A DNA stretch of 64,000 nt, taken from Chaetoderma sp. LZ-2023a (Eukaryota > Mollusca > Caudofoveata > Chaetodermatida > Chaetodermatidae). Of the stretch, positions 33,424 to 46,500 are shown piece by piece. The position numbers were made by a program, and so were the translations under genes. How positions within the stretch are numbered: position 1 is the stretch's first letter; the number at the start of each line of letters is the position of its first letter. The notes below the pieces were generated by a model. The model ran no database searches and was not told the origin of the DNA. It saw only the letters and a program-made list of their open reading frames with translations. The stretch covers positions 39,357,669 through 39,421,668 of the forward strand of contig CM067373.1 of assembly GCA_034401795.1 (NCBI GenBank), read 5' to 3'.

Positions 33424-33535
33424 ACTGTTGAATATTTTTACCATAATTGGATTGGAAGACATTGTTGCTTAAGGCAGGGATGAATCTCTTCCAATCCAAA
33501 TACTATGTTCAGAATATTCAACAGCACATTTCATA
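33424..33535. repeat. Palindromic repeat family B, copy 4
   Basis: CTGTTGAATATTTTTACCAT on the left faces TGTTCAGAATATTCAACAG on the right, with TTGGATTGGAAGA / TCTTCCAATCCAA inner arms. Confidence 0.65.
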
Positions 33536-33705
33536 CAGTGTTCAAAACTGTACCAACTAACATGCTTCTGGTTTTTTTTTAACATGATACATTATTTCTG
33601 AACTGTACTGTATGTTTAATGTTGGTGTACAACACACAACAGTTAAAAGGTTCTCAATGCGCAAGAAAAAACTGAATCTTATTAGTGTATGTACACTTTA
33701 GTTAA

Positions 33706-33932
33706 TTAACCCTTTAACACTCATATCAGCCAAAAACAGCTTCTGCAGTGGTCTTGGGAAATGTTCATTTGCTGACCAAGAGAAGACTATTTTTTTTTTA
33801 ATTTACCACTGGAATGACTGGCTCGATAACCGAGCCAGTCATTAATGGTAAATTAAAAAAAAATAGTCTTCTCTTGGTCTGCAAATGAACATGTTCTGAA
33901 ATTTTGTTGAATAAATTCAAGGGTTAAAGGGT
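33706..33932. repeat. Palindromic repeat family A, copy 9 (best preserved)
   Basis: Both ends are intact: TTAACCCTTTAACACTCATA and AAATTCAAGGGTTAAAGGG. The core GGCTCGATAACCGAGCC is a perfect inner palindrome. This copy is the best reference for the family. Confidence 0.85.
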
Positions 33933-33999
33933 TTATTAGAAATATGTACACTGTTTTATCATGTCAACAATTCTAGTTAGTTATTAACTGTTTTGCTGC

Positions 34000-34130
34000 T
34001 GCAAGCCACCAGACAATAATTGTAATTAGCAATAACTTTGGACATGTTGAATATTTTGAAAACAATTTGACTGAAAGTTGCTGGTAGCATAGTTCTGACC
34101 CTGGAATAGGTCATTCAACAAAAATCACCA
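34000..34130. repeat. Family B relative (AAAGTTGCTGGTAG variant), one arm degraded
   Basis: ATGTTGAATATTTTGAAAAC then AATTTGACTGAAAGTTG matches the 15285 variant. The return arm is largely lost. Similar text recurs at 45830-45960, with GTTTGACTGACAGTTGTTGG. Confidence 0.5.
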
Positions 34131-34317
34131 GTCAGATGGTTAAGTGTAGATAAACTAACACATATCCCAAAATGTTATTTATGATTCCCATGTTTTCTTA
34201 ATTAATGAAAACCGTAATATCTGACACGTTAACTCTTTAACCATCAAGACCTTGCATATCACGCGATCAGGCTCTCCTTTTCTTCATCTGCACACGAGAT
34301 CTCTGAAATAATCACCC

Positions 34318-34535
34318 TTATTTCATCAGATTTTCCTCTTCAACGTCTTCACAAGGTATCTGAGAATGAACCATCGCCTGCGTCTCAGATACAGAGCCAT
34401 TAACCTGTAAAATAGCGGCTTCCTGGTTTTTCTCATCAGACATGTCCGCTGTGATGTGCATCCTATCAGTTGCTTTAACGAGGTTCAATTCTAATTCCTC
34501 CGAAAGGAACACGTCCTGATCATCATCCAACAAAC
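34318..34535 (-). CDS. GPR180/TMEM145-like exon 5, acidic tail and stop
   Basis: The acceptor is TTTTTGTTAAAG before 34535; phase 1 joins G to GT as Gly. The 71 residues are hydrophilic and acidic (LDDDQDVFLSEELEL, CEDVEEENLMK), then TAA at 34318. The purine before AG makes the acceptor weaker than the others. Intron 4 is 9.3 kb and holds the intact hAT transposon and the 28-bp array. I see no conserved motif in the tail. Confidence 0.8.
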
Positions 34536-37500
34536 CTTTAACAAAAAGAATTAATCATATATTAACAACTTGAAACTAGAATGTGAAGTCGATGGTACAC
34601 AACATCACAAATCCCTACGCCTTCTCCAATTTTGCTGTTCTTCACCCTCAGTTCACCTCAACCACACCCCGGGACAGAGCCTAATGTAAACATAACATCA
34701 CAATCCACAACCATACATGTACATGTATGGGTAACCCACATAGCCAATTTTGTTGACATCTTCCAACCCCACCCCCCCCACCCCACCATAACCACCTCAT
34801 TGAGATGGGAATGCCTAATGAGCAATCATATGGGTAACTGACATACCAAGTTTGGTTGAATACCACCAACTCTGACTTTCTGACCCCACCCCAACTAGGC
34901 ATGCTTTTCCAGTATCATGATACAGTTTTACAAGAATCGTGATACATGTAAAAAGAATTTCATACTTTGATTTGTGATTAAAATTTAATAAATGAGTAGA
35001 GCTGCATGATTTCAATGTGTAAACTTCCTATTACTGCGAGTACCAATTCCAACTGATCCATTACTATGTGCTGTAAATGGCATAATACTAGTTGTACAGA
35101 TGCTATTAGTGAGGAAATATGGGCGTATTGACTTACATGCCTTAAAACCAGGGTTGGAAAAAAATCGATTTTTTTCAAAAAAATCAAATCAATCGATTTT
35201 TTTGATTTAAATCGATTTCAATGATTTAAATCGATTTTTATTCGCGACATCCCAGGAAATTACGTAAAACTTATACAGTGAAACCTGTATTAAGACACTG
35301 GCTGTGGGAGTCGCAGAAGGTGGTCTCTTAAGACAGGTGGTCTCTTAATACAGGTCCAGATGCATTGCTAAACTGTATTTTGGAACTGAATAAAGTGGTA
35401 TTTTTATGACTTATTTTTAACTGAATTTTAAGCTTGCTGGTTTCTTAATACAAAAAAACTTTGTTCGCTTAAGCAGTTTTAACAGTATTATTATTGCATC
35501 ATTTTTTATTGCATCATTTTTTTATTGCATCATTTTTCTATTGCATCATTTTTTTATTGCATCATTTTTTTTAAATGATGCAATAGAAAAGCATTTTTTC
35601 ATTCTTGAAAAATACAGTCAAAACTGCTTAAGTGACAAAGGCTATGAAATATTTTCAATTCCATAATTAGCAAAATGTCTAACTCCGGCCGAAAACAAGA
35701 TCCAATATGGATTCATTATGAGAAAGTGAAGACCCCAGATAAGGCCGGTGTCCGGGCTGTCTGCAAGGTCTGCCGACACGAACTCCAAGGTATCCCAGAG
35801 CGGTTAAAAAAACATGCAGCCAATTGCACAGGTCCACCAACACCAGCACTTCAAGGTCTAGCTGTAGCCGCAACAGAAACGGGGACTTCATCTCAATCTG
35901 AGCAGCAGCAGCGCGTTGAAACTGTTGTTGATCAAAACGATGTGGTGGTGATGGAAGTTGAACCTCTGTCAACTTCAAGTTCTGCTTCAGCGGCAGTGAA
36001 GCGCCCAGTGCACGGTCAATTAGCTGCTGGTACATTGGCCGCTAAGATACCCAAGCTGAATTATGGTCTACAGAATTATGTCATCAGAACTTCAGCAGAA
36101 AAACGTGGTGAATTAGATCGTGATGTAGCTAGGATGGTGTATGCTACGAACTCCCCATTTCGCTTAGTAGAAAATAGACATTTTATAAACCTTGTAAAAG
36201 ATTTACGACCAGGCTATCAACCACCATCCAGAAAGGACATAGGGGGGAAATATTTGGATGTTATCTACACAGAAGAGCGGGAGAAGGCGAGAAAAAATTT
36301 GGAAGGTGAACTTGTCTGTCTAGCATTAGACGGTTGGAGCAATATTCATAACGAGCCTATCGTATGTGCTACAGTGACGACCTGCTTAGGTGATATTTAC
36401 TTAGTGGATACTATGGACACCTCTGGACATCCTCACACAGCGGAATATCTTTATGACATTGCGAAGCAGACAATTGAAAACACGCACAATGATTTTGGGT
36501 GCATTATATGTAGTATCGTCACAGACAATGCTGCTAATGTAGCAAAGATGCGAGAGTTCTTGAAAGAACGACTGGGTTTCAACATGATTGCGTATGGATG
36601 CACGCCTCATCTTCTAAATCTGACTTCAAAGGACTTAGAAATGGGTAATGTTAAGGAGCATGTCACACAAGTTGTGAAGTATTTCCGAAATAACCACTTT
36701 GCTAGTGCCCAAATACGCCAATCATCGTGCAGAAAGTTAGTGATGCCAGCAGATACAAGGTGGAACACAATGTACGATTGTTTAAACTCGTATTGTGAGG
36801 CATGGCCGACACTTGTGACAATCTGTGATGGACATACTGACCGCATAGATGTTGCCATTGCCAATAAAGTTCGTAATGTAGTAATCAAACGTTCTGCAGA
36901 TGAATACCGACTTTGTTTGAAACCAGTAGCTTGCGCTCTCGATAAAGCTCAATCGGACAATTGCACAATAGTAGAAGCAGTTGAATTATGGAAAGATGTA
37001 AAAACGGCCCTGCATAATGACACTAATAATTCAACAAAGCGTGCGGCCGATAAGCGTTATCAACAAGCTGTGACACCTCACCACATGCTGGCCAATCTAC
37101 TCCACCCTAAATACCGTGGTCGAAACTTGACTCAGCAAGAACGTGAAACTGCACTCACCGTAGCATCCGAAATCCCTGGTTTGATGACTTTGGTAATCAA
37201 ATTCGAGGCCATGGCACCACCATTTCACATTCTTAAATTTAACGACGAAGTTGTTAATGGAGTAACCTCTCTTCATTGGTGGAAGTCGCACAGACGTGAC
37301 TTCGAGGATGATCTGCTGGAAGCATTTGAATTCACTCAGCGTCTGATGTCAGCTGTGGCGGCGTCAGCTGGTGTCGAGCGCGTGTTCTCCAGCTATGGGC
37401 TCGTGCAGAGTAAGTTGAGAAACAAACTTGGAACTTTAAAAGCGGCTAAACTAGTATTTCTTTTTCGGTCCCTAAACTGTGACAAAGAAAATGACTTCCG

Positions 37501-40500
37501 GTTTCAGTTGAATGATGATTGTTGACTAGACTAGTGAAGTACAATTGCAGCATTATTGAAAACTGAAAGTGAAAAGTGATGACAGACACATCTATCTGTG
37601 ACTCAGTTAGGTTTGCGCGATATTGCTTGAGAGAATATCGATATCGTTATTATAAAAAAATTGCGGTATCTCAATAGTCAATATATCGAGTGTTCTGGTT
37701 AATCACTTAATTGTGAATAATTAAAGAATATGCATCCCATCATTTATAACATATTGAATATTTTGAAAGCAATTTCACTGGAAGCCGTTGCTGCCTAAGT
37801 CAGCAACGGTTTTCAGTGAAATTGCTTTCAAAATATTCAATATGTTTATTATGTTACGAATGATGGGATGTCTATTCTTTAATTATCACTGTTTGAACTA
37901 ATAATATATAGAGTTCAAAATTTATATATTACGTCATATTAGCAACGATTTTTCAATTTTGTTCACAATTGCATCACAGATACAGTGAGTAGCAATAGGA
38001 CAGAAATGATGCAATGCATAAATCTAACGAATTAGCCCTAATTAGATGCACAAAATCTATGAAGGTATGCAAAAGTCATCATTGTCTAAGTCTATCAACC
38101 TTGTTAACTTCTGTCTTTAAAAATATGCTCAAATTAAAATTGATAAACTGGTGTACATTTTTCAACAATTTTGGTGGACGATGTTGCTGTCTGCGACAGC
38201 TCTATCATCCACCAAATTTGTTGAAAAATGTACACCAGTTTATCTTTAACCCTTAGCACACTGATGTCGAAATTTTTAAATTTCAAATTAAATTTAAAGA
38301 TAAACTGGTGTACGTTTTTCAACAAATTTTGTGGAAGATGGTGCTGTCACAGACAGCAGCATCGTCCACAAAAATTGTTGCAAATTGTACACCAGTTTAT
38401 CTTTAAATTTAATTTGAAAATTTAAATTATCATGCTCCAGAGTGCTAGGGGTTATGTTTATTTTGAAAAATTAAAACTCCTACATCAGTGTGCTAAGGGT
38501 TAATGTAATGTAATGATGTGTTTACGTGTTACAATGTATATAGTTTCTTGCCAGTTTCAGCAATTACTGATTTTGATTTTTGAAGTTGTAGTAAACTACT
38601 TAATTTAATAACATTTCAATCTTTATTGTTTTAGTGTTAAATAAAATGGAGCCCAAAAGTCCAACTTGATAAGCACTAGCCAATAGTAATCGAGACACTC
38701 AATGACACTCCAGAGTGACTCCAGACGCATGTCATAGCTGAAAAAAGAGACAGTGTCTTGCTTTAAAAGAGTGTGCTTTTGGAATTAGACTAATAGTAAT
38801 AGCCATACTGGCCCATACATGACTTTTCATGTACACTATTGCTTTAATGGTCATGTAGTGACATGTACGCACATGGAATTCTCCTCTTCTTTACAGCTTA
38901 CACATACTTAATGATCATACTTTGTACACATGTGTGATGTACTGTGTACATGAACCTCAAGTATGTAGATTGTAGATGTGGACTCGTGCACTGGGTCTAG
39001 TCTTGCTGATGACAAATATGAGCAATTAAGTGTATAATTCTATTTTGTGTTGATGTTCAAGTGCCATGGAAGCAGTAAAATAATTATGTTACTTTAATTT
39101 AACAAAATTACTGTTAATTGTATTAATTACTTGAAAATTCCTCTATTTTTGCAAAACTGATTTAAATCACGATTTTTTCGATAAAAATCGAGTGATTTAA
39201 ATCATGATTTAAATCATGATATAAATCAATTGATTTAAATCAAACCAACCCTGCTTAAAACACATGTATGTATCATTGTATTGCAATACATATCATATCA
39301 TAACACAAATACTGTGATGCATATCGCATTGTGGCTTAGTGTATCACTGCAGCCCTAGCCCCGACCCACCACACAGTGGGTGGAGCCTTATGTAAATGTT
39401 ATAACGTGGAAAGGATCACATCCACACGCAATATGTAATCCACATTCCTGAGGGCAGTATACCATGCACCAGCAACACAACAGATGATGAACTTCTTTCA
39501 TTTCTTTTTGTTGAAACCGGATTAACCGACACGGTTACATATCTCGTTCCTGGACTAGAACCACGTCTAGTCACAGACCGGGGAACTGACCCGTAGAGAG
39601 GTAAGCTTAAACGCACTCAACACTTACTCTTTTAACCCTTCATACAGGACAATTTAACCTGACTTCTATTTTTCTCTGATGAGTATAACCACACAAAGTA
39701 CGAAATGCCATGAATCCGAATCATTCTATTAAGGTTATCCAACAAAATGGAAACCCGTGTCATCAAATGCTATTTATACCCCATAAATTCCCGCCACATT
39801 GGGATATTAAAGAACCACAATATACTCAGTCAAAGAGCCACTCTTGGCTCCTGGGTAAAATGCTTATATTTAACTTTATTTTTCCGGTTACATCACTAGT
39901 TTTTTACGGTTACACGTAACCTAGAAAACAACTAGTACATTTTCCGGTTACACAACAAATGACTTTAACGGTTACACAATCTAGAAAGTCAAAAATTTCC
40001 GGTTACCAACAAACAGACAATTGGTGAATTCCGGTTACAAGATGTTAAATCTGGTTACAAAATCAACTTTTCCGGTTACAAGCATGAAATTCCGGTTACA
40101 TGTACCCGGATTTTTACTCGTCCCGGTTACACCAAGGAGCAACTGTAACCGGCCCGAGAGTATAAAAGCAGGCGCAAAACACTGCACTGACATTCGGATT
40201 TCGATCCAACTGATCAGCATTAGAAAATCTTAAGAAGTTTTCATGACCAGTCAATACCTAATGTAAATGTTGTTTTGCAGTCAAAATCATATGGGTAACT
40301 CGCATAACAAATTTGATTGAATTCCACCAAAAGGTTTTGGACGAGATAGCCGGACAGATGGATGGACACCATTGCAATATCACTATCTATGCACTCCCTT
40401 ATCATGCAATGGACGAGTGTAGTATGAAGATCGTCTAGCATCATATGGTGTTCACACTTATTTTTGTATGCAAGTATGTACTGCATTGACAACATTCACT

Positions 40501-43500
40501 CAGCTATTGTCAGCCACCATGGTCATAGTATTAGAATTAAAAGTAATCACAATTTCTTTAATTGTGTCAGTGTGACTGACTTTTCGACCGCCAAATTAGT
40601 AGGGCCCACCGTGAAGGGCAACACACAGACACACTTTGGTGAAAATTCCAACAGTAGAATTTGAGTTATCATCCTTGACCCCTCTTGTGTTAACAGAACA
40701 TTAACGCTCGTAAAATAAACCATTTATTGCCAATACTGTTCAATGAAATTTTTATTTTTGCAGCCAAAAAGAATATTTTTGTAAATTTATAATGAAAATT
40801 TACACACAAAAAATATTTCTGTTATCCTTCAAATGGGTATTTATCAAAAGTGTAATGGTTAAAAAAATTCAAATTTCTGCTTAGCCAGTGTGCAATTGCA
40901 GACCAAGAAGAGTATTTTTGAAAATTTACGACTGGAATGACTGGTTCGGTTAAATTTTCAAAAATATTCTCTTAGCCTGCAAATTGAAGGAAATTTCAAT
41001 TTCCCTTTCTCCGAGATCTAGCAACCTGAACATCAAAGCCGAGATCTAGCAACCTGAACATCAAAGCCGAGATCTAGCAACCTGAACATCAAAGCCGAGA
41101 TCTAGCAACCTGAACATCAAAGCCGAGATCTAGCAACCTGAACATCAAAGCCGAGATCTAGCAACCTGAACATCAAAGCCGAGATCTAGCAACCTGAACA
41201 TCAAAGCCGAGATCTAGCAACCTGAACATCAAAGCCGAGATCTAGCAACCTGAACATCAAAGCCGAGATCTAGCAACCTGAACATCAAAGCCGAGATCTA
41301 GCAACCTGAACATCAAAGCCGAGATCTAGCAACCTGAACATCAAAGCCGAGATCTAGCAACCTGAACATCAAAGCCGAGATCTAGCAACCTGAACATCAA
41401 AGCCGAGATCTAGCAACCTGAACATCAAAGCCGAGATCTAGCAACCTGAACATCAAAGCCGAGATCTAGCAAACTGAACATCAAAGCCGAGATCTAGCAA
41501 CCTGAACATCAAAGCCGAGATCTAGCAACCTGAACATCAAAGCCGAGATCTAGCAACCTGAACATCAAAGCCGAGATCTAGCAACCTGAACATCAAAGCC
41601 GAGATCTAGCAACCTGAACATCAAAGCCGAGATCTAGCAACCTGAACATCAAAGCCGAGATCTAGCAACCTGAACATCAAAGCCGAGATCTAGCAACCTG
41701 AACATCAAAGCCGAGATCTAGCAACCTGAACATCAAAGCCGAGATCTAGCAACCTGAACATCAAAGCCGAGATCTAGCAACCTGAACATCAAAGCCGAGA
41801 TCTAGCAACATGAACATCAAAGGCGTTAGCTGAAACAAGAGGGGTTAAATGCAAACCAATTTTCCTAAGTGGGTGGCCTTGACATCCGATCTTTTGACCC
41901 CAAAATTAATAAGGTTCTTTGGAACCTCAAGGGCAACACACACGCCTGGTTTGGTGAAGATCCCCTTAATTCATTGATGAATTCCCCATATTTCATTTTC
42001 AACACTACCATACCAGAACTTTAATATTTTCAAATTAATTTGACTGGATGACATTGCTGCTTCCAATCAAATTAATAAGTTTTATGTTATAAAGAAAATA
42101 CTTTTCATGGATTTGTCGGTGAAAGGCTTAATTGTGAGCTCAGTAATTGGACACCAAAATCAATCCTTCTCTTTAGTACCATAAGGGAACCCTTCCACCC
42201 AAGTTTCTTGACGATAGCTCTACTAGAACTTGAGTTATCGCATGGAAATGAAAGTTAGGATGGCAAACAGACTAGCAAATGAACAAACAAATGGACAGAA
42301 AGTGCAAATGTTACTTATGTTTATATATGGTCACATACATGTAACATACGGTATACAGGCCTCCATATCTCAGAATTTATCGGAACCTATTTTTTGGTTC
42401 CATGATTGGTGTTGATGGAAACCTACCAGAAGCTGAATTTCAGTTCTGTGAATAAACCATGCTGATTAATTACAATACATCGCAAAAATGGGTCACAAAT
42501 TTTGGGTTGTGTGATTTAGCTCATACAGTACCAACACGCTACCGGCACATAAGGTTCCATGAAATATCGAGGCCCGATATGCCTATCAGTACTTTTCGAC
42601 TTCATCGTATTTAGTAACTAACATGGCTAACATTCCTGAGCCGATATTTCTCATTTAACATTATGGGCATTGCCCACACTGACCAATAGGCATCATTTGA
42701 ATAAAATCAGATGCTTACAACCAAACATTCTTTACAATCAAATAGAGGGATCTATTTCTAGCTATGGCCTGCCCATTTCTAACTAAGCTCCAGCACCCGT
42801 TTCTGTGCATTGGAATCAATTTAAATACTTTGAATCATAAATTCACAGAATCCTAATTTAAAGGTAAACTATACAGGTAAGCGGCTGACTATTTTGAAAC
42901 TAATTTGACTGCATATTATCAATTATTTGCCTATTCCAGCCACAGCACCAAGTCAATTTAGTTTCTGTATATTCAACAGAATGTTGATTAAATAGTAGAC
43001 ATGTACAATTCGCACACTTGACAGACTATTCAATGTTCATGACTGAGCTATATAAGTCATTCTTTATGCATTTTGATTGCGACATTAGTTCTTTTCAGCT
43101 TGTAAGATGTTATTGTTGTCCTGATGCTAACGGTTAGTGTCTTCAGAGTCTGGATGCCACAGCACTGTTTGCTCGCTCCTTTATAGTCTTGGATCACACT
43201 GGATGTACCCTATCATATGGTGTTGTGTACCCGGTTGGTTGTGTGTTGGTATGGATGTACCCGGTTATGCAATTTTTTACCTGGTTGTATGATCATGTAC
43301 AATTTAATTGTGACATCTTGTACCTGGTTGGATGATTTGTACTCGGTCTTATGTGTTTTAAAAAAACCATTATTACTAGAAAAATATATGGCTGTCAGTT
43401 CGATCAGGAATTCTTAGGTCATAAAAGGTTGATTGAGTGGCATTTGTCCGTTTGTATTGGGGCCTTCCATAGTTGATCCAGACTCTTGGTGTTTCGCGCC

Positions 43501-46500
43501 AGTGCTTAGGCTATATACTCATCAGAGGACTATGTAGTAAAAATACATTAATTGTGACAGTAGCCTATATGTGACGCAATTGATTATGACATTATATACT
43601 TGAGCAACAGATCGGATCCGTCCATTGCTTACTATCATCTCTGTAGTTCTATAAAGGAAGAAGTTGACAGATCATGGTTCATTTCCACAGACTTAGCATT
43701 TAGGACCAGGAAAACTCAAAATATATAAAAATCCTAGGTGGCCCACAATCAATCTTATTCAAACTAGTTTTCCTTATTAGGAATGCAGAATTATATTAGT
43801 TTTAATCTCTCTGCGCATGACATAGCAACGCAAACACTCACCTGTGATTTCCAGATCAAATTCTGGCAATCCTGCCGTCTCCTCTTTAATTAGAGAGAGC
43901 GTCGAGCGGGACGGCCATAACAAGTGCACAAGGATTGCATAGGACAGAAAGTCGACAGAGTAACTGATTGCTGTAAACACACATAGGAAAGATAAATATT
44001 ATAAAATATTGTACATGAGTAAACATATCTATTGTTCTTCAGCTCTAATATTCAGGCTGTTCAGATGCTAGACAAGCGACTGAGATAGCATCGGAATTAG
44101 ACACTTTTTAGACAAGTGACTGAGATAGCATAGGAATTAAACACCTTTTAGACAAGCGACTGAGATAGCATCAGAATTAAAGACACTTGTTAGGCAAGCG
44201 ACTGAGACATCTGAATTATTAGACGCATGTTAGAAAAGCGACTGAGACATCTGAATTATTGGATCCTTGTTAGGCAAGCAACTGAGATATCATCTGAATT
44301 ATTGGCCACTTGTTAGGCAAGCAATTGATACAGAATCTGAATTATTGGACGCTTGTTAGACAAGCGAATGAGACATTTGAATTATTGGAAGCTTGTTAGG
44401 CAAGTGACAGAGCCATCTGAATTATTAGATGCTTGTTAGGCAAGCAACTGAGATGTCTGAATTATTGGATGCTTGTTAGGCAAGTGAGTGAGCGACTGAG
44501 ACATCAGAATTATTGTATGCTAATTACACAAGCGACAGACATCTGGATTATTGGACGCTTGTTAGGCAAGCGACCGATACATCTGAATTATTGGACGCTT
44601 GTTAGGCAAGCAACTGAGATGTCTGAATTATTGGATGCTTGTTAGACAAGTAACTGAGACATCTGAATTTTTGGATGCTTGTTAGACAAGCGACAGACAT
44701 CTGAATTACTGGACGCTTGTTAGACAAGCAACTGAGACATCTGAATTATTGGATGCTAATTAGACAAGTGACAGACATCTGAATTATTGGACGCTTGTTA
44801 GGCAAGCGACCGAGACATCTGAATTAGTGGATGCTTGTTAGGCAAGCGACCGAGACATTTGAATTATTGGACGCTTGTTAGGCAAGCAACTGAGATGTCT
44901 GAATTATTGGATGCTTGTTAGACAAGCGACTGAGACGTCTGACTTATTGTCCAGACGCTTGTTAGGCAAGTGAGTGAGCGACTGAGACATCAGAATTATT
45001 GGACAATTGTTAGGCAAGCGACTGAGACATCTGAATTATTGGATACATGTTAAGCAAGCGACCAAGGTAGCATCGGAGTTAAAGGACTCTTGTTAGACAG
45101 GTGACTGAGGTAGCACTGAATTTGAGAACACTGTCTTGTTAGGCAAGCAATTGAGATCTAGCATCTGAATTAACATGATTAAAGGATACTTTTTAGACAA
45201 GCAATTGAGACGCCATCTGAGGTAAAGGTATGCTGTCTTGTTAGTCAAGCAACTGAGATATCATCTGAATTATTGGCCGCTTGTTAGGCAAGCAACTGAG
45301 ACATCATCTGAATTATTGGGCACTTGTTAGGCAAGCAATTGATACAGAATCTGAATTATTGGGCGCTTGTTAGGCAAGCCATTGAGACAGAATCTGATTT
45401 ATTGGGCGCTTGTTAGGCAAGCAACTGAGACATAATCTGAATTATTGGGTCCTTGTTAGGCAAGCAATTGATACATAATCTGAATTATTGGGCGCTTGCT
45501 AGGCAAGCAATTGAGACAGAATCTGAATTTGAAGACGGTCTTGTTAGGGAATTTTTGGCTTCCTCTCCACGACTGTTCAGCTTTACTATATATATACATG
45601 TCTTGCTCTGCATGACATCTAGCATGACTGTACAAGTTTAATAAATTCAGATTTAATACCGATTTGCCCTCCACTCCATGAAATTTAGCCAGCTTTAATA
45701 CACATATGCCTTGGTCAGCACAACATTTAGCATGGCTGTTCAGCTTTATTATTTATTTATTTAATAGTCAGCTTTACTACATATTTTCCTTCCATTGCAC
45801 AACATTTAGAATGACTGGTCAGCATTAATTGTCCGACTGCCACCACACAATAATTTCAATGAACAATAACTCTGGACTGGCTGAATATTTTCAAAACAGT
45901 TTGACTGACAGTTGTTGGTGGCTTCACATTCCGAAAATGTTCACTCAGCATATCTATCCAGAGTTAATCCTTTAACACTCATTATCAGCCAAAAAAGGCT
46001 TCGGCAATGGTCTTGAAAAATGTCCATTTGCAGACAAGACTTTTTGAAAATTTATCACTGGAATGACTGGCTCAATAACCGAGCCAATCATTCTAGTGAT
46101 AAATTTTCAAAAATTGTCTTCTCTTGGTCTGCAAATGGACATTTTTCATGAGAAAATAAAAAATTTTTGAACACATTCAAGGAAAAGAGGGTTAATTAAA
46201 ACCCATAGAAATTTAGCAAGCAGATTAATATTCATGTTTACTAGATATCTGCTCCTGCGTGACTTACTGAGCACAGTCTTATGCTTCCACAGAGCAGATA
46301 CTTGTGTGGAGATGACGGTTAGCACAGGCAGATAGATAAACCAGACGAGAAAGAATGCACCAAAATGCTGGAAAAACTGCAGCGCACTGTTCCGGTGTTG
46401 CTGTTGCGCAGTCTGACGCAATTGATACAGGAAGTAAATCATGATAATGAGGCGAAATGCCAGGATGAGATAGCCTGGCCACGTCTCCCATTCTTCAATG

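Larger units (their letters stand above)
35149..39253 (+). mobile_element. Apparently intact autonomous hAT transposon (4.1 kb)
   Basis: CAGGGTTGG opens the element and CCAACCCTG closes it. CTTAAAAC lies immediately outside both ends (35141-35148 and 39254-39261), a perfect 8-bp target duplication. Subterminal regions are dense in ATTTAAATCGATTT-like words on both sides, as hAT transposases need for binding. A single uninterrupted transposase frame lies inside. The 1.6 kb after it carries three long palindromes (37712-37890, 38142-38244, 38252-38457). It sits in intron 4 of the GPR180/TMEM145-like gene, antisense to it. Confidence 0.92.
34898..39357. mobile_element. Possible older hAT-type element that received the intact hAT
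   Basis: Outside the intact element, the left side reads TAGGCATGCTTTTCCAGTAT followed by CATGATAC words. The right side reads GTGTATCACTGCAGCCCTA. Flanks ACCCCAAC and GCCCCGAC match at six of eight positions. The two halves together are only about 340 bp, so it would have been a miniature element. Tentative. Confidence 0.4.

Noticed and set aside
35675-37525. Domesticated host ZBED gene
   Set aside because: Matching transposon ends and a perfect 8-bp target duplication surround the frame, so it is the transposase of a mobile element.
37712-37890. MicroRNA precursor
   Set aside because: The stem is about 85 bp with almost no bulges and belongs to a repeated palindrome family; this is a mobile hairpin and not a conserved miRNA gene.
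39404-39606. Host exon with donor AGAGAGGTAAGC
   Set aside because: The open frame stops before the donor, both strands are open, and no family signature is visible; left as an unassigned stretch.
41011-41822. CRISPR-like array of 28-bp repeats
   Set aside because: Units adjoin with no spacers, and the setting is an animal intron; it is a tandem minisatellite.
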